A stretch of 64,000 bases of DNA from Phycisphaerae bacterium (GTDB taxonomy: Bacteria; Planctomycetota; Phycisphaerae; Sedimentisphaerales; Anaerobacaceae), in assembly GCA_017993835.1 (NCBI GenBank), contig JAGOLX010000002.1, positions 62,001 through 126,000 of the forward strand. The letters are read 5' to 3'. Position numbers and translations under genes: made by a program. Shown here piece by piece: positions 38,453 to 47,697 of this stretch. The notes beneath the pieces were generated by a model. It had not been told where the DNA came from and searched no databases. It saw only the letters and a list, made by a program, of their open reading frames with translations. Every line of letters begins with the position of its first letter. The first letter of the stretch is position 1.

Positions 38453-40284
38453 TTGCTGAGGTTCTCGGCACGCCCGTCGATTATGTCGTTCTGCTGGCCT
38501 ATTTCGTCGGCGTCATGGGTTTCGGTCTGTTCTTCGGGCGTTACACGTCCGGTACGAAGGACTTCTTTTTCGGGGGACAACGATTCTCCTGGTGGCTCAT
38601 CGCCTTCTCGTGCATTGCCACGATTGTCGGAAGCTACAGCTTCGTCAAGTACAGTGAGGCAGGCTTCCAATACGGTATCTCCAGCACGCAGACCTACTTC
38701 AACGACTGGTTCTGGATGCCCATCCTGGTGCTGGTCTGGATCCCCATCATCTATTACCGGAAGATCGTCTCGATCCCCGAATACCTGGAGGCCCGCTTCG
38801 ACAAGAAGACGCGACTGATGGGCACCGTCATCATCCTGCTGTACCTCACGGGCTACATCGGCATCAACCTCGTCACCCTGGGAAAGACCATGCACACGCT
38901 GCTCGGCTGGGAGATCATGACCGGGGCGACCGTGACGGCGGTGGCGGTGGCCCTGTATGTCTGTGCAGGCGGGCAGACTGCAGTCATCATGACCGACTTG
39001 GCGCAGGGGGTAATCCTGCTCATCGCAGGACTCGGACTGTTCGTCGGCGCGATCTATCACTTCGGCGGTTTCGGTGATTTCTGGTCACTGCTCCCTCAGG
39101 AACATAAATTCGCGTTCTCCGACTTCAATGCCCCGCCCAAGTTCAGCTTCATCGGGATCTATGCACAAGACGGTCTGGCCAACACCGGCGCCGTCATGCT
39201 GATGCACCAGGCCTTCCTCATGCGGTTCCTTTCGCTCAAGAGCGTCAAAGACTCACGGCGGATGGTCATCTGCTGGGTCCTCGTGCTGGCTCCCTTGGCA
39301 GCCATCGCGACCAGTTGCGGCGGCTGGATCGCGAAGGCACTCGTGAACAAAGGCGAGCTGACAACGGACGCGGGCGGTTCCTTCGTCAACGCCGCCCACT
39401 TCCTCTGTGCCCCTGGGGTTTTCGGTTTCATCCTGGCGGCTCTGACTGCGGCGTTGATGAGCACGGCGGACTCGCTTGTCAATGCGGTCAGTGCGATCTT
39501 CGTCAACGACATCTGGCGGCCCTACATCCGTCCCGCCGCCAGCGACAAGCATCACCTGCTGGTCGCGAGGCTCACCAGCCTGGCTGCGGCCGGTCTGGGC
39601 CTGGCTCTGGTTCCGGTGTTCATGAAGGGGACCATCTACGAGGCGCACGGCATGTTCACCGCCGCGGTGACCCCGCCGGTTCTGATGGCGATCTTCCTGG
39701 GGATTCTGTGGCAGCGGTATACTCCGGCGGCAGCTTTCGCGACCATCGCGGTTGGAAGCGTCCTGATCGCCTTGTCCTTTGTCTGGCCCGATGCGCTCGT
39801 CGGACCGCTGGATTTTGGCATGGGTCCCGAGAGTTACACGTTCATGCGGGCCCTGTTCGGCCTGCTGGCGGCCGGCACGGTCGGCGTGGTCGTCACGTGG
39901 TTCACGAGGCCCAGGGCCCTGGGCGAGATCAAAGGGCTTGTCGCAGGCACTCAGACGGATGCCATGCGCCAGTTCAAGGGAGGCGAACCGAATCGCCGTC
40001 CCGGCGGCAAGGCCCGGCTGACCGCCAAGCTCGATCCGAGCCTTGCGGGCACGAACATGGTGATCGTCCCGCAGTCGGCGCTCGACACGATGGCCGCCGA
40101 GCCGGGCGACCTGCTGTACGCGGACGATGTCCACTGGTGGTACGGGGGCCTCCACTCCGTTCACGTCAAGGCGGGCTCGCCGGCAGACTCAAAGGCGGAT
40201 GGGCAGATGCTCATCAGTCCTCAGGACGCCGACACGGCGCATTTTGTGGATGGGCAGAAGGTGGTGGTCGAGAAGATCTTGTAG
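38449..40284 (+). CDS. Sodium:solute symporter (SSS family)
   Basis: 611 residues from the ATG at 38449, with a GGGAGGG-type ribosome site. LeuT-fold sodium symporter with about 13 helices; family signatures include SGTKDFFFGGQRFSWW, GGQTAVIMTDLAQG and ALTAALMSTADSLVNAVSAIFVNDI. Substrate may be a sugar, sugar acid or glycerol derivative; the coupled GDPD suggests a glycerophosphodiester-derived solute. A soluble tail of about 80 residues (540-611) follows the last helix and is not usual in the family. Confidence 0.88.
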   Translation: MIAEVLGTPVDYVVLLAYFVGVMGFGLFFGRYTSGTKDFFFGGQRFSWWLIAFSCIATIVGSYSFVKYSEAGFQYGISSTQTYFNDWFWMPILVLVWIPIIYYRKIVSIPEYLEARFDKKTRLMGTVIILLYLTGYIGINLVTLGKTMHTLLGWEIMTGATVTAVAVALYVCAGGQTAVIMTDLAQGVILLIAGLGLFVGAIYHFGGFGDFWSLLPQEHKFAFSDFNAPPKFSFIGIYAQDGLANTGAVMLMHQAFLMRFLSLKSVKDSRRMVICWVLVLAPLAAIATSCGGWIAKALVNKGELTTDAGGSFVNAAHFLCAPGVFGFILAALTAALMSTADSLVNAVSAIFVNDIWRPYIRPAASDKHHLLVARLTSLAAAGLGLALVPVFMKGTIYEAHGMFTAAVTPPVLMAIFLGILWQRYTPAAAFATIAVGSVLIALSFVWPDALVGPLDFGMGPESYTFMRALFGLLAAGTVGVVVTWFTRPRALGEIKGLVAGTQTDAMRQFKGGEPNRRPGGKARLTAKLDPSLAGTNMVIVPQSALDTMAAEPGDLLYADDVHWWYGGLHSVHVKAGSPADSKADGQMLISPQDADTAHFVDGQKVVVEKIL

Positions 40285-40834
40285 ACCTGTGTTGGTTCGA
40301 AGTGGTGTCTTCGTCCTGGGTAGTGTCAAGCGGAATGCTGCAGAGCGTCCCGCACGCAGAACGCCCCGCTCGCGACGATTTGCGGGAAGTCACTCCCGGC
40401 CGTAGGCGAAAACCAGCGTGGCCAGCACGGCCAGATGCAAGATGATAAGAACCAGGTTCATCCCAGGTATCCTTCCTTACAATGCCCTTCACCCTTATAA
40501 GGCACCGTGCCGGAGCTCGGTAACAGTGGCGGAGCACCACCCCGGGTGTATCCATCTATAATATACGATTGAAAACGCGTCCTGGCGTCCTTGGGCCAAG
40601 GTCCAATTCATCGTGTGCATCTTGTCGCTCACGCTGTTGGGGGGGCCGGCCTCGCGGGAGCCGGCGACAGAAGATCAAGTCGAGCAGTCCGTGGGGGGGG
40701 GGGGAAAAGGCGGGTCCTGCCATGTGTTGGAGCGTCTCATAAAGCGGGACCGGGCGGGCAGACCGCTGGGCCGGTGGGTTGTTCCCAGCAGGAGAGGGAG
40801 AGGGGGTGGGCAGTGGTATCCCGGATGACGGAGT
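40285..40834. other. Intergenic region with one small-peptide candidate and a G12 run
   Basis: 550 bp between the symporter and the SagB/DJ-1 gene. It holds the candidate peptide at 40390-40461, a TATAAT box at about 40557, and a run of 12 G at 40693-40704. Short open frames over 40591-40866 show no protein-like pattern, so I call no gene there. Confidence 0.5.
40390..40461 (-). CDS. Candidate 23-residue membrane peptide
   Basis: ATG at 40461 to TGA at 40390. MNLVLIILHLAVLATLVFAY is one complete hydrophobic helix, followed by GRE. AGGAAGG lies about 8 nt upstream. Single-helix peptides of this type are common regulators of transporters, but conservation must decide. Confidence 0.45.
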   Translation of the reverse strand: MNLVLIILHLAVLATLVFAYGRE

Positions 40835-42139
40835 CTACTGAGTTTCGCCGCCGAGACTCTCGATGATCGCCTGTGTAAAGAGGCTGACAGCCAACGGACC
40901 GGTGGCTGTGATGATGTTCCCGTCCTTTTCCGCGGGGTTGCCTGTGTAGACGGCGCCGGCGCGGACCATCCGTTCCCGTTCGCTGAGGTATGCGGTGGAC
41001 CGGACGCCACGCATGACGCCGGCGGTCGCCAGGATGCTCGGAGCCGTGCCGATGGCGGCCAGGATCTTGCCTCGCACCGACGCCTGACGCGCGAGGTTCT
41101 GAGCGGTGGGATTGTTCTGGTAGTCCAGGGCGCCGGTGCCGCCGATGAAGACCACGGCGTCGTAGTTGTCGACGCTGGCCTGGTTCAGGAGCATGTTGGC
41201 CTGGGCCGTACCGCCGAGCATGCCTGCCAACGGTCCCATACGCGCGCTCGCGATGGCGGTCTGTACGCCCGCCAGTTCCAGCGTGCGTTTCGTGGCAAAC
41301 AGCTCCTCATCCTGAAAACCGATGGGGGGAACGACGAGCAGGGCCCTTCCGCTCGACTGGGTTGTCACAGTCGGCTGCACTGCGGTGGTCGGAGCCAATC
41401 CGGCCGGGTAGCCGATGATGGCCGCGTAGAGCGGATCGAACCCGCGGGGAATCCGTGTGACGGTGCGCAGGTCGGCTGCTTCGACGGCATCGATGCTCAC
41501 GAGCGACAGGCCCAGGGTTGCGGCCTGAAGCTGGATGTTCTGTGCGATCTTGCCGGTCTGCAAGGCCATGACAGTCCTGGCCCGCGTCCCATAGCGAGAG
41601 GAGAAATCGCGGGTGGAGGCCGCCAGGATGATCTGGCAGCCGCCGACCGGGACGACGGCCTGCCTGAGCATGGCCGCTGCGGCTGTCGCCCGGCAGTCCT
41701 TGTCGTTGATGGGCTGGAGCGTGTGGCTCATCGGCTCGTATGAGAACAGACCGTCCGGCAGGATGAAGTAGGCCCGTATGGAGGGCTCGCCGACGATCTG
41801 CGATTGTGCCGGCGGCAGGGTCGTGTTGACGGACGGTGCCGTCGCCCCCTGGGTGGCCCAGGCGAGTTGGCCGATCTTCGCCATGTCAAGTCGCTGGTCG
41901 CCGGGCATCTGCACCTTGCGCTGCTCGATGACTGCCTGTTCGAAACTGACCTGGCTGCTGGTTTGCGGCGTCGGGAGCTGGATGGGCGACATGCTCGCGG
42001 GCTTCGTTCGACGCATCCCTGCCCTCGTCGCCGGCTTGTCCGTCCCGCCGGCTGCAACCGAAGCCAGGCACAGCAGAACCAGCGACATTCCCCACACGAA
42101 CGAGACGTATTCCCCTGTCCAGGAAAAGCGGCGTTTCAT
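40835..42139 (-). CDS. Fusion of SagB-type nitroreductase and DJ-1/PfpI domain
   Basis: 434 residues from the ATG at 42139 (GGAGG 8 nt upstream). Hydrophobic N-terminus (YVSFVWGMSLVLLCLASVAA) suggests export. Residues about 60-260 are SagB-like nitroreductase (AVIEQRKVQMPGDQRLDMAK, AWATQGATAPS, QTGKIAQNIQLQAATLGLSL), an FMN oxidoreductase group. Residues about 265-434 are DJ-1/PfpI (ALLVVPPIGFQDEELFATKR, VVFIGGTGALDYQ); the usual nucleophile Cys elbow is replaced (AAIGTAPSILATAGV), so it is probably not a protease or glyoxalase. It lies 104 bp downstream of the TIGR03790 gene. Confidence 0.75.
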   Translation of the reverse strand: MKRRFSWTGEYVSFVWGMSLVLLCLASVAAGGTDKPATRAGMRRTKPASMSPIQLPTPQTSSQVSFEQAVIEQRKVQMPGDQRLDMAKIGQLAWATQGATAPSVNTTLPPAQSQIVGEPSIRAYFILPDGLFSYEPMSHTLQPINDKDCRATAAAAMLRQAVVPVGGCQIILAASTRDFSSRYGTRARTVMALQTGKIAQNIQLQAATLGLSLVSIDAVEAADLRTVTRIPRGFDPLYAAIIGYPAGLAPTTAVQPTVTTQSSGRALLVVPPIGFQDEELFATKRTLELAGVQTAIASARMGPLAGMLGGTAQANMLLNQASVDNYDAVVFIGGTGALDYQNNPTAQNLARQASVRGKILAAIGTAPSILATAGVMRGVRSTAYLSERERMVRAGAVYTGNPAEKDGNIITATGPLAVSLFTQAIIESLGGETQ

Positions 42140-42243
42140 CGTTGTATCCTCCAATGCACTCGGCGACACACACATCTCAGGTCGTATTGTAGCACGAAAA
42201 GCAAAATGCGTGAAGTGTGAAACGTGGAGTATCCGAATGTGCC

Positions 42244-43476
42244 TCACGGGGCGTGCGCCGTCTCACTCGCCTTGAACGGCCTGTACAACGGATCGCCGAT
42301 CAGAGCCATCTGCCAGGAATTGAAGGGCTGGGTGAGATAGTACGCTTCGACGAGGCAGCGACCGCCGAAGAGCGCCTCGAAGAAGGCTCTCGGCTCGGGG
42401 AAGGCGTGCAGATAGGGCTCCGCGACGGGTCCGAGCGTAGCCGTGATCCCGTCCCTGAGCATGGCGGTGCACCATTTCGTGCTGTTGGGGTCGTGCAGCG
42501 AGGCGGCCTCGTAGCTGGCGATGTGGAAACCGACCGCGCCCTCGACGAAGTCGAAGGCATCGACGTACTTCCCGACGCTGTACCACCCGCAGTAGAGGGC
42601 CGTCTGCGGGCAACTCCCTGCTGCGAACAGTGCCGCGGTCCGCTCCTCCTGGACGGGCAAGGTGGTTCGAAGCCGGGTCAGGATCGCCAGATCGCGAAGT
42701 GATTGGTCGTAGCGACTGTACAGGTCTTGCTTGAAGAGCCCCCGCGAATCGATGCAGGCATTGCCGGCCAGGCCCTTGGACTCGGCGAGGAGGGCCTTGT
42801 CGATCAGTCCTTGTGCGATTTCATAGCTCGGGCCGTCGAGCCGGCTGACCATGAGGGTTCTGAAGGGCGCCGGTTTGTCGTCCCGCAACAGGTTCGGCTG
42901 CCAGCGGTACAGCTCGTACTCGCCCCGCAGCACGAGGGACAGTTCGCTGTCCACGGACGCGTCCGTTTCCACTCCACTGATGCGGTCGATCTCCATCTGG
43001 ATCTGGGTCGCGCGGAGCTGCCGCCCTTGCCGCATGGGTGAGTTGGTCTCGCCTTTTTGATCCAGTTGTGCGATGGCGTCCTTCTCCGCTTGGAGCGCCT
43101 GGCGGAGCTTCTCGAGCTGCGCTTCAAACCCGCGAAGGGGATCTCGCCGGCCGACTCGGAATGGAACGCCGTGGGTCGTCACGAGGCAGCGGATGTGCGC
43201 GAGGTCTCTTCTCGCGGCGAAAGTCCGCCGGATGGGACCGGCGAGCCGCTTCTCGTAGTCGGCTCGGCCGATGGAGTCCCGGACCGGCGCCCCCAGCGAC
43301 ACGGGAATCACGTTGCCCGAGGGGATGCCCCGTTTCTCACAGTAGTAGCGGGCGAGCCTCACCGAGGCCGGCTGTTCGGTGTTGGCCACCACGAGGATCT
43401 CGTTCGGCTCCAGGGCAAATCCCGCCTGACAGCAAGCTGTGATGACGGCAACCAGAATGGTCGTATTGTGTCGCAT
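42244..43476 (-). CDS. TIGR03790 family secreted protein
   Basis: 410 residues with signal peptide (TTILVAVITACCQAGFA). Family signatures: ILVVANTEQPASVRLARYYC near the start, a CLVTTHGVPFRVG strand, and LIGDPLYRPFK at the end. The family is of unknown function and is seen in planctomycetes, acidobacteria and relatives. A basic coiled segment (QLEKLRQALQAEKDAIAQL) lies at about 120-140. It is 6 bp from the aminomutase gene on the same strand. Confidence 0.82.
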   Translation of the reverse strand: MRHNTTILVAVITACCQAGFALEPNEILVVANTEQPASVRLARYYCEKRGIPSGNVIPVSLGAPVRDSIGRADYEKRLAGPIRRTFAARRDLAHIRCLVTTHGVPFRVGRRDPLRGFEAQLEKLRQALQAEKDAIAQLDQKGETNSPMRQGRQLRATQIQMEIDRISGVETDASVDSELSLVLRGEYELYRWQPNLLRDDKPAPFRTLMVSRLDGPSYEIAQGLIDKALLAESKGLAGNACIDSRGLFKQDLYSRYDQSLRDLAILTRLRTTLPVQEERTAALFAAGSCPQTALYCGWYSVGKYVDAFDFVEGAVGFHIASYEAASLHDPNSTKWCTAMLRDGITATLGPVAEPYLHAFPEPRAFFEALFGGRCLVEAYYLTQPFNSWQMALIGDPLYRPFKASETAHAP

Positions 43477-43482
43477 GGGATC

Positions 43483-44625
43483 TCAATCGGGTCCCAGAGA
43501 CCGGTACGGCAGAGTCCTCGGATAGTCCAATGTCGTTTCGTCATAGTCGTCGAGCCAGCAGGCTTCCGGATTGCTCTTGAAGACAAGGAATCGTCCGTTG
43601 TCTTTGTCATCGGCTGCCCGGTGGTATTTCAGGTACACATGCCCTCCTGCGACTGCCAGGATCTCGATCTTGCCGGTGCTGTGGGACATGACGTAGCGGG
43701 CACGCTTGGCCAGTCCGGAGATGTGGGCCTTCGCATGCTCGACAATTTCATAGCCCTCCTCGATCGGGACCGTGTACATCCGGTTGCCCACTGCGGGACG
43801 GCACTGAAAGACGTAATACGGAGCGTTCCCGATGAAGGACAGTCTGCGAAAAAGCTCGGCCAGGACTTGTGGATCGTCGTTGACGCCGCGGATGAGCGGC
43901 GCCTGGTTCGCTGTGATCGCACCGGCCTTCTGGAGCAGCGAGATCGCTTGCACGGCCACGTCCGTCAACTCCCGCGGATGGATGAAGTGCGTCATGACGT
44001 AGAGCTTTTTGCAGCTCGTGCTGTACTGACTGATCGTGTCGAGCAGGGCAGGATCCTGGATGATCCGATACGGATTGAATGCAGGCATCCGCGAACCGAT
44101 CCGGACGATCTGCACATGATCGATCTTGCGGAGGCGGCGCAGGATGTCGGCCAGTTCCGCCGTCGGCAAAGCCAGCGGATCGCCGCCCGTCAGCAGCACG
44201 TTCGTCACCTGCGGCTGGCTGGCGATGTACTCGATGGCTGCCGGGATGTCGCGAAGGCATTCCGCCCGCGAGCCCATGAAGACCCGCTTGCGGAAGCAGT
44301 AGCGGCAGATCCCCTCGCACACGTCGCTGACCAGCAACAGGACCGTGTAGCTGTACTTGTGCTCGACGCCGGGCATGATGGTGTACGCCTTTTCATCGGA
44401 GGGATCGAGCCGGCCCCATTCGTCGAGTTCCCCCGCGTTCGGCACAATGGCCCGTCGGATTGGATCGGCTGGATCGTCCCAGTCGATCAGGGACAGATAG
44501 TAGTCGTTGCTGCGGAAGGCGAATCGCTGGGAGACTGCCGCCAGGGCGGACTTCTCCTGCTCACGGAGCCATGCGATCTCGTCCACCTTCGTGATGTGTC
44601 TGGGTTGGGTTGTGCGGATGGTCAT
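43483..44625 (-). CDS. KamA-family radical SAM aminomutase
   Basis: 380 residues from the ATG at 44625 (AGGAG 9 nt upstream). Radical SAM cluster CEGICRYCFRKR; then NVLLTGGDPLALPTAEL and QAPLIRGVND, conserved in lysine 2,3-aminomutase and EpmB. A PLP lysine is expected near the C-terminus; HSTGKIEILAVAGGHVYLK is the candidate region. Substrate could be free lysine or another amino acid. Its 5' end overlaps the phosphoglycosyl transferase gene by 65 bp. Confidence 0.85.
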   Translation of the reverse strand: MTIRTTQPRHITKVDEIAWLREQEKSALAAVSQRFAFRSNDYYLSLIDWDDPADPIRRAIVPNAGELDEWGRLDPSDEKAYTIMPGVEHKYSYTVLLLVSDVCEGICRYCFRKRVFMGSRAECLRDIPAAIEYIASQPQVTNVLLTGGDPLALPTAELADILRRLRKIDHVQIVRIGSRMPAFNPYRIIQDPALLDTISQYSTSCKKLYVMTHFIHPRELTDVAVQAISLLQKAGAITANQAPLIRGVNDDPQVLAELFRRLSFIGNAPYYVFQCRPAVGNRMYTVPIEEGYEIVEHAKAHISGLAKRARYVMSHSTGKIEILAVAGGHVYLKYHRAADDKDNGRFLVFKSNPEACWLDDYDETTLDYPRTLPYRSLGPD

Positions 44626-45274
44626 AAGAGCATCTCCTGTCGTCCATGTTCTCTTTTTGACCAGAGCCCGACTGCACGCGGGTGTCTTCCGCCCGCGAAT
44701 ACCGCATTTCATAGATTCCGCGGTGCGCGAAGACCCGCACCAACGTGGCCAGCAGGATTCGGCAGTCCAACAGCAGGCCTGCCCGTTCCACGTATCGCGC
44801 GTCGAATTCCAGTTTTTCTTCAACAGTCAACTGTCCCCTCCCGGAGACCTGAGCCAGGCCGGTCAGTCCCGGCTTGACGAGGAGCCGTGTCCTCTGCCGC
44901 TCGTCCCACTCCGCGATCTGCGAGACGTACAAAGGCCGGGGGCCAATGAAGCTCATGTCGCCCGCCAGGATGTTAACCAGTTGCGGCAGTTCGTCAAGAG
45001 AGGATTCTCGCAAGAACCGGCCCACCCGCGTGAGTCGGGGGTCCTCGCCGGATTTGGGACTTGGCCCGAATGGGTCCGCGTCCGGCCGCATGGTCCTGAA
45101 CTTGAGCAGGATGAACGGCTTGCCGCCACGGCCCGCTCGTTCCTGACGGAAGATCACGGGTCCGGGGCTTGTCACGCGGACCGCGATGGCGACCGCCGCC
45201 AGCAGCGGCGACAGGACCGCCATCGCAGCAGCCGCGAACAGTATGTCGAACAATCTCTTGATGACGGGATACAT
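44561..45274 (-). CDS. Monotopic phosphoglycosyl transferase (EPS initiating sugar transferase)
   Basis: 237 residues from the ATG at 45274, immediately after the stop of the upstream glycosyltransferase. PglC/WcaJ-core type: a single N-terminal re-entrant hydrophobic segment (LFDILFAAAAMAVLSPLLAA), PVIFRQERAGRGGKPF, KFRTM, the catalytic Asp-Glu in SLDELPQLVNILAGDMSFIG. It loads the first sugar phosphate on undecaprenyl phosphate. The N-terminal transmembrane bundle of WbaP is absent. The last about 40 residues are polar and overlap kamA by 65 bp. Confidence 0.9.
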   Translation of the reverse strand: MYPVIKRLFDILFAAAAMAVLSPLLAAVAIAVRVTSPGPVIFRQERAGRGGKPFILLKFRTMRPDADPFGPSPKSGEDPRLTRVGRFLRESSLDELPQLVNILAGDMSFIGPRPLYVSQIAEWDERQRTRLLVKPGLTGLAQVSGRGQLTVEEKLEFDARYVERAGLLLDCRILLATLVRVFAHRGIYEMRYSRAEDTRVQSGSGQKENMDDRRCSYDHPHNPTQTHHEGGRDRMAP

Positions 45275-45275
45275 A

Positions 45276-46496
45276 TCAGAACAGGCAGGCGTACTGCCGG
45301 GCGAGCGTTTCATACGTGTGTGTCTCGCGCAGGTGGAGGCGTCCGCGCTCGCCCATCTCCCGCAGTTGGTCCCGCGGTATCGCGACAGCCTGTCGCAACA
45401 CCGTCGCCAAGGCGGCTGGGTCCTCCGCCGGCATGGAGAAGCCGCACTGGGCCTCGGCCACCTCGTCGCGATCCATCTCGATCGCCCACAGGATCGGCAA
45501 TCCCGCCGCCATGTACTCGTACAGCTTGTTCGGGCTCACGCCGTACTTGAAGAGGTCTTTCTTCTGGAGGCCGACGTAGCCGAGGTCCGCCGATTGCGTC
45601 AGAGCAGGCATCTGCGACCTGGCGACCGACGGCAGGAAGGTGACATTCGTCAGACCCGCCTGCTGTGCGCGCTGGCGCAGCGATTCCTTCTGGGGTCCCT
45701 GGCCGACCAACAGGAAGTGGACCGCCGGCTCGTCCCGCAACAGCCCGGCGGCATCGAGGACATTCTCCAGTGCGTTGACGACGCCGTGGCTTCCGCTGTA
45801 GAGGACGATCAGCTTGCCATGCCCTCGAAGGTCCTCGATGACCCGCCGATGCTCTTCGGGCAGAGGCTCGACGTTTGTCCCTTCAGCAGGCAGGTCCATG
45901 CCATTGGGGATATGCACGAACTTGCGTTCGTCCAGTCCGTGCGCGACCATGTAGTCCCGAGTCCCGGCGGACAGGGAAACCGTGTGGTCGCATCGCTCGT
46001 AGCCCAGCCTCTCGGCCCAGGCCATCGCGCGGATGAACGGGTGACGCGGCGAGTGCCCGCCGATCTCGATGAGGGTCAAGGGCCACAGGTCCCGCACCTC
46101 GAAGATGAACTTGGCGCCGTATCGCCTGGCGATCCGATACCCGTTGAAAGCGACGAACGGGTGCGGCGAGGAGGCGATCACGACATCCGGCTTCGGCAGT
46201 TGCCCGAGCCGGGTAAACAGCAGGCGGGCGGAGAAGTCCACCATGTTCAAGGCTCGCCTGGCGTCGTTCTTCTCGTACCGGCGGGTCTGGATCCAGACGT
46301 ATGGAATGCCGTCCACATCGGCAGTCCTGCCTTCGGGCATCTTCGTCAGCAGATGGTGAAACGATGCACAGACGATCGCGGGCCGCAGTCCCATCCTCGC
46401 GAAGTGCTGCGCGAGGTAGTAGTGGCGGTACTCCATCCCGTGGACGCGGCTGCCCGCGTAGTGGTTGATGATCCAGATGACCGTCCCGGCTGCCAT
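45276..46496 (-). CDS. Glycosyltransferase family 4
   Basis: 406 residues from the ATG at 46496, which shares its A with the stop of the aminotransferase (TGATG). GT-B fold: N-terminal VIWIINHYAGSRVHGMEYRH, donor site LIVLYSGSHGVVNALENVLD and the C-terminal GVSPNKLYEYMAAGLPILWA motif. WbuB-like N-terminus (FEVRDLWPLTL). Adds a sugar to the lipid-linked unit in the cytoplasm. Tight coupling on both sides. Confidence 0.88.
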   Translation of the reverse strand: MAAGTVIWIINHYAGSRVHGMEYRHYYLAQHFARMGLRPAIVCASFHHLLTKMPEGRTADVDGIPYVWIQTRRYEKNDARRALNMVDFSARLLFTRLGQLPKPDVVIASSPHPFVAFNGYRIARRYGAKFIFEVRDLWPLTLIEIGGHSPRHPFIRAMAWAERLGYERCDHTVSLSAGTRDYMVAHGLDERKFVHIPNGMDLPAEGTNVEPLPEEHRRVIEDLRGHGKLIVLYSGSHGVVNALENVLDAAGLLRDEPAVHFLLVGQGPQKESLRQRAQQAGLTNVTFLPSVARSQMPALTQSADLGYVGLQKKDLFKYGVSPNKLYEYMAAGLPILWAIEMDRDEVAEAQCGFSMPAEDPAALATVLRQAVAIPRDQLREMGERGRLHLRETHTYETLARQYACLF

Positions 46497-47596
46497 CAAC
46501 GCAGGAATGTCAGGATGCAGTCCACCACGGCGTCCTTCATCTCGTCCGTCAACTCGGGGTAGACGGGCAGAGCCATGATCTCGCCGGCCGCCTTCTCGGA
46601 ATGCGGGAAATCGCCTTCGCCGTAGCCCAGGTAGGAGAAACACTCCTGCATGTGGGCAGGGACGGGGTAGTAGATCTCGCAGCCGATCTTGTTGGCCTTC
46701 AGGTGCGCGACGACCTCGTCGCGTCGCGGGACGCGGATGCAGTACTGGTTATAGATGGTGACGCAGTCCGGGCTGATGTACGGCGTCTGCACCACGGTCC
46801 CTGCGAATCGCTCATCGTAGTACGCGGCGTTGCGCCGACGGGCCTGCGACCACGTGTCCAGGTGCGGCAGTTTCACCAGCAGGGCGACCGCCTGGATCGG
46901 ATCGAGACGGAAATTCGCGCCGATGAATTTGTGGTAGTACTTCGGCTCGGCCCCGTGATTGCGCATGAGCATCAGGCGTTTGTAGAGGGCCTCATCGTGG
47001 GTGACGACCATGCCGCCGTCGCCGATGCCGCCGAGGTTCTTGCTCGGGAAGAAGCTGAAGCAGCCGGCAGTGCCGATGCTGCCGGCCTTTCGGCCCTTGT
47101 ACGTGCTTGTGATCGACTGGGCCGCGTCTTCGATCACCGCCAGGTTGTACCGACTCGCGATCCCCATGATCGGGTCCATGTCCGCCATCTGCCCGAACAG
47201 GTGGACCGGGATGATGGCCTTGGTCCGTCGGGTCACGGCGGTCTCGATCTGGGCGGGATCGATGTTGTGCGTCCTCGGATCGATATCGACGAGCACAGGC
47301 GTCGCGCCCACTCGCGAGATGCAGCCCACAGTTGCGAAGAACGTGAACGGCGTGGTGATGACCTCGTCGCCCGGCCCGACGTTCAGGCTCATCAGGCAGT
47401 TGAGGATTGCGTCGGTCCCGCTGGAGACGCCGACGGCGAATCGGCAATCGCTCGCTGCTGCGATCCTCTGCTCCAGTTCCTGGATCTTGGGCCCGCCGAT
47501 GCAGACCTGTGACTCCAGGACCTCTGCGATGCCCGCGAGGACTTCGCTCTTGATCGTCTTGTACTGCGCCTTCAGATCCAACAAGGGTACTTCCAT
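46496..47596 (-). CDS. DegT/DnrJ/EryC1 sugar aminotransferase
   Basis: 366 residues from the ATG at 47596 (GAAGGG 7 nt upstream); the longer open frame upstream is noise. PLP enzyme making amino-sugars from keto-sugar nucleotides: VPLLDLKAQY at the start, GTDAILNCLMSL cofactor loop, VIEDAAQSI (Asp contacting the PLP ring), FSFFPSKNLGGIGDGG with the Schiff-base Lys. It supplies an aminodeoxy sugar nucleotide for the polymer. A 101-bp gap separates it from the upstream glycosyltransferase. Confidence 0.92.
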   Translation of the reverse strand: MEVPLLDLKAQYKTIKSEVLAGIAEVLESQVCIGGPKIQELEQRIAAASDCRFAVGVSSGTDAILNCLMSLNVGPGDEVITTPFTFFATVGCISRVGATPVLVDIDPRTHNIDPAQIETAVTRRTKAIIPVHLFGQMADMDPIMGIASRYNLAVIEDAAQSITSTYKGRKAGSIGTAGCFSFFPSKNLGGIGDGGMVVTHDEALYKRLMLMRNHGAEPKYYHKFIGANFRLDPIQAVALLVKLPHLDTWSQARRRNAAYYDERFAGTVVQTPYISPDCVTIYNQYCIRVPRRDEVVAHLKANKIGCEIYYPVPAHMQECFSYLGYGEGDFPHSEKAAGEIMALPVYPELTDEMKDAVVDCILTFLR

Positions 47597-47697
47597 GGTC
47601 ATCCCTTCAGACGGTCTGTCAGTTTCAATGCTCTGGTCCGAGAACGACATCATCGTCGATTCGGGCCGGCCTGTAAACAGGGTAGTCGCGAAACCCG

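Noticed and set aside
40591-40866. Plus-strand ORFs in the gap before the SagB/DJ-1 gene
   Set aside because: Gly/Arg-rich, cross the G12 run, with no ribosome site or motif.
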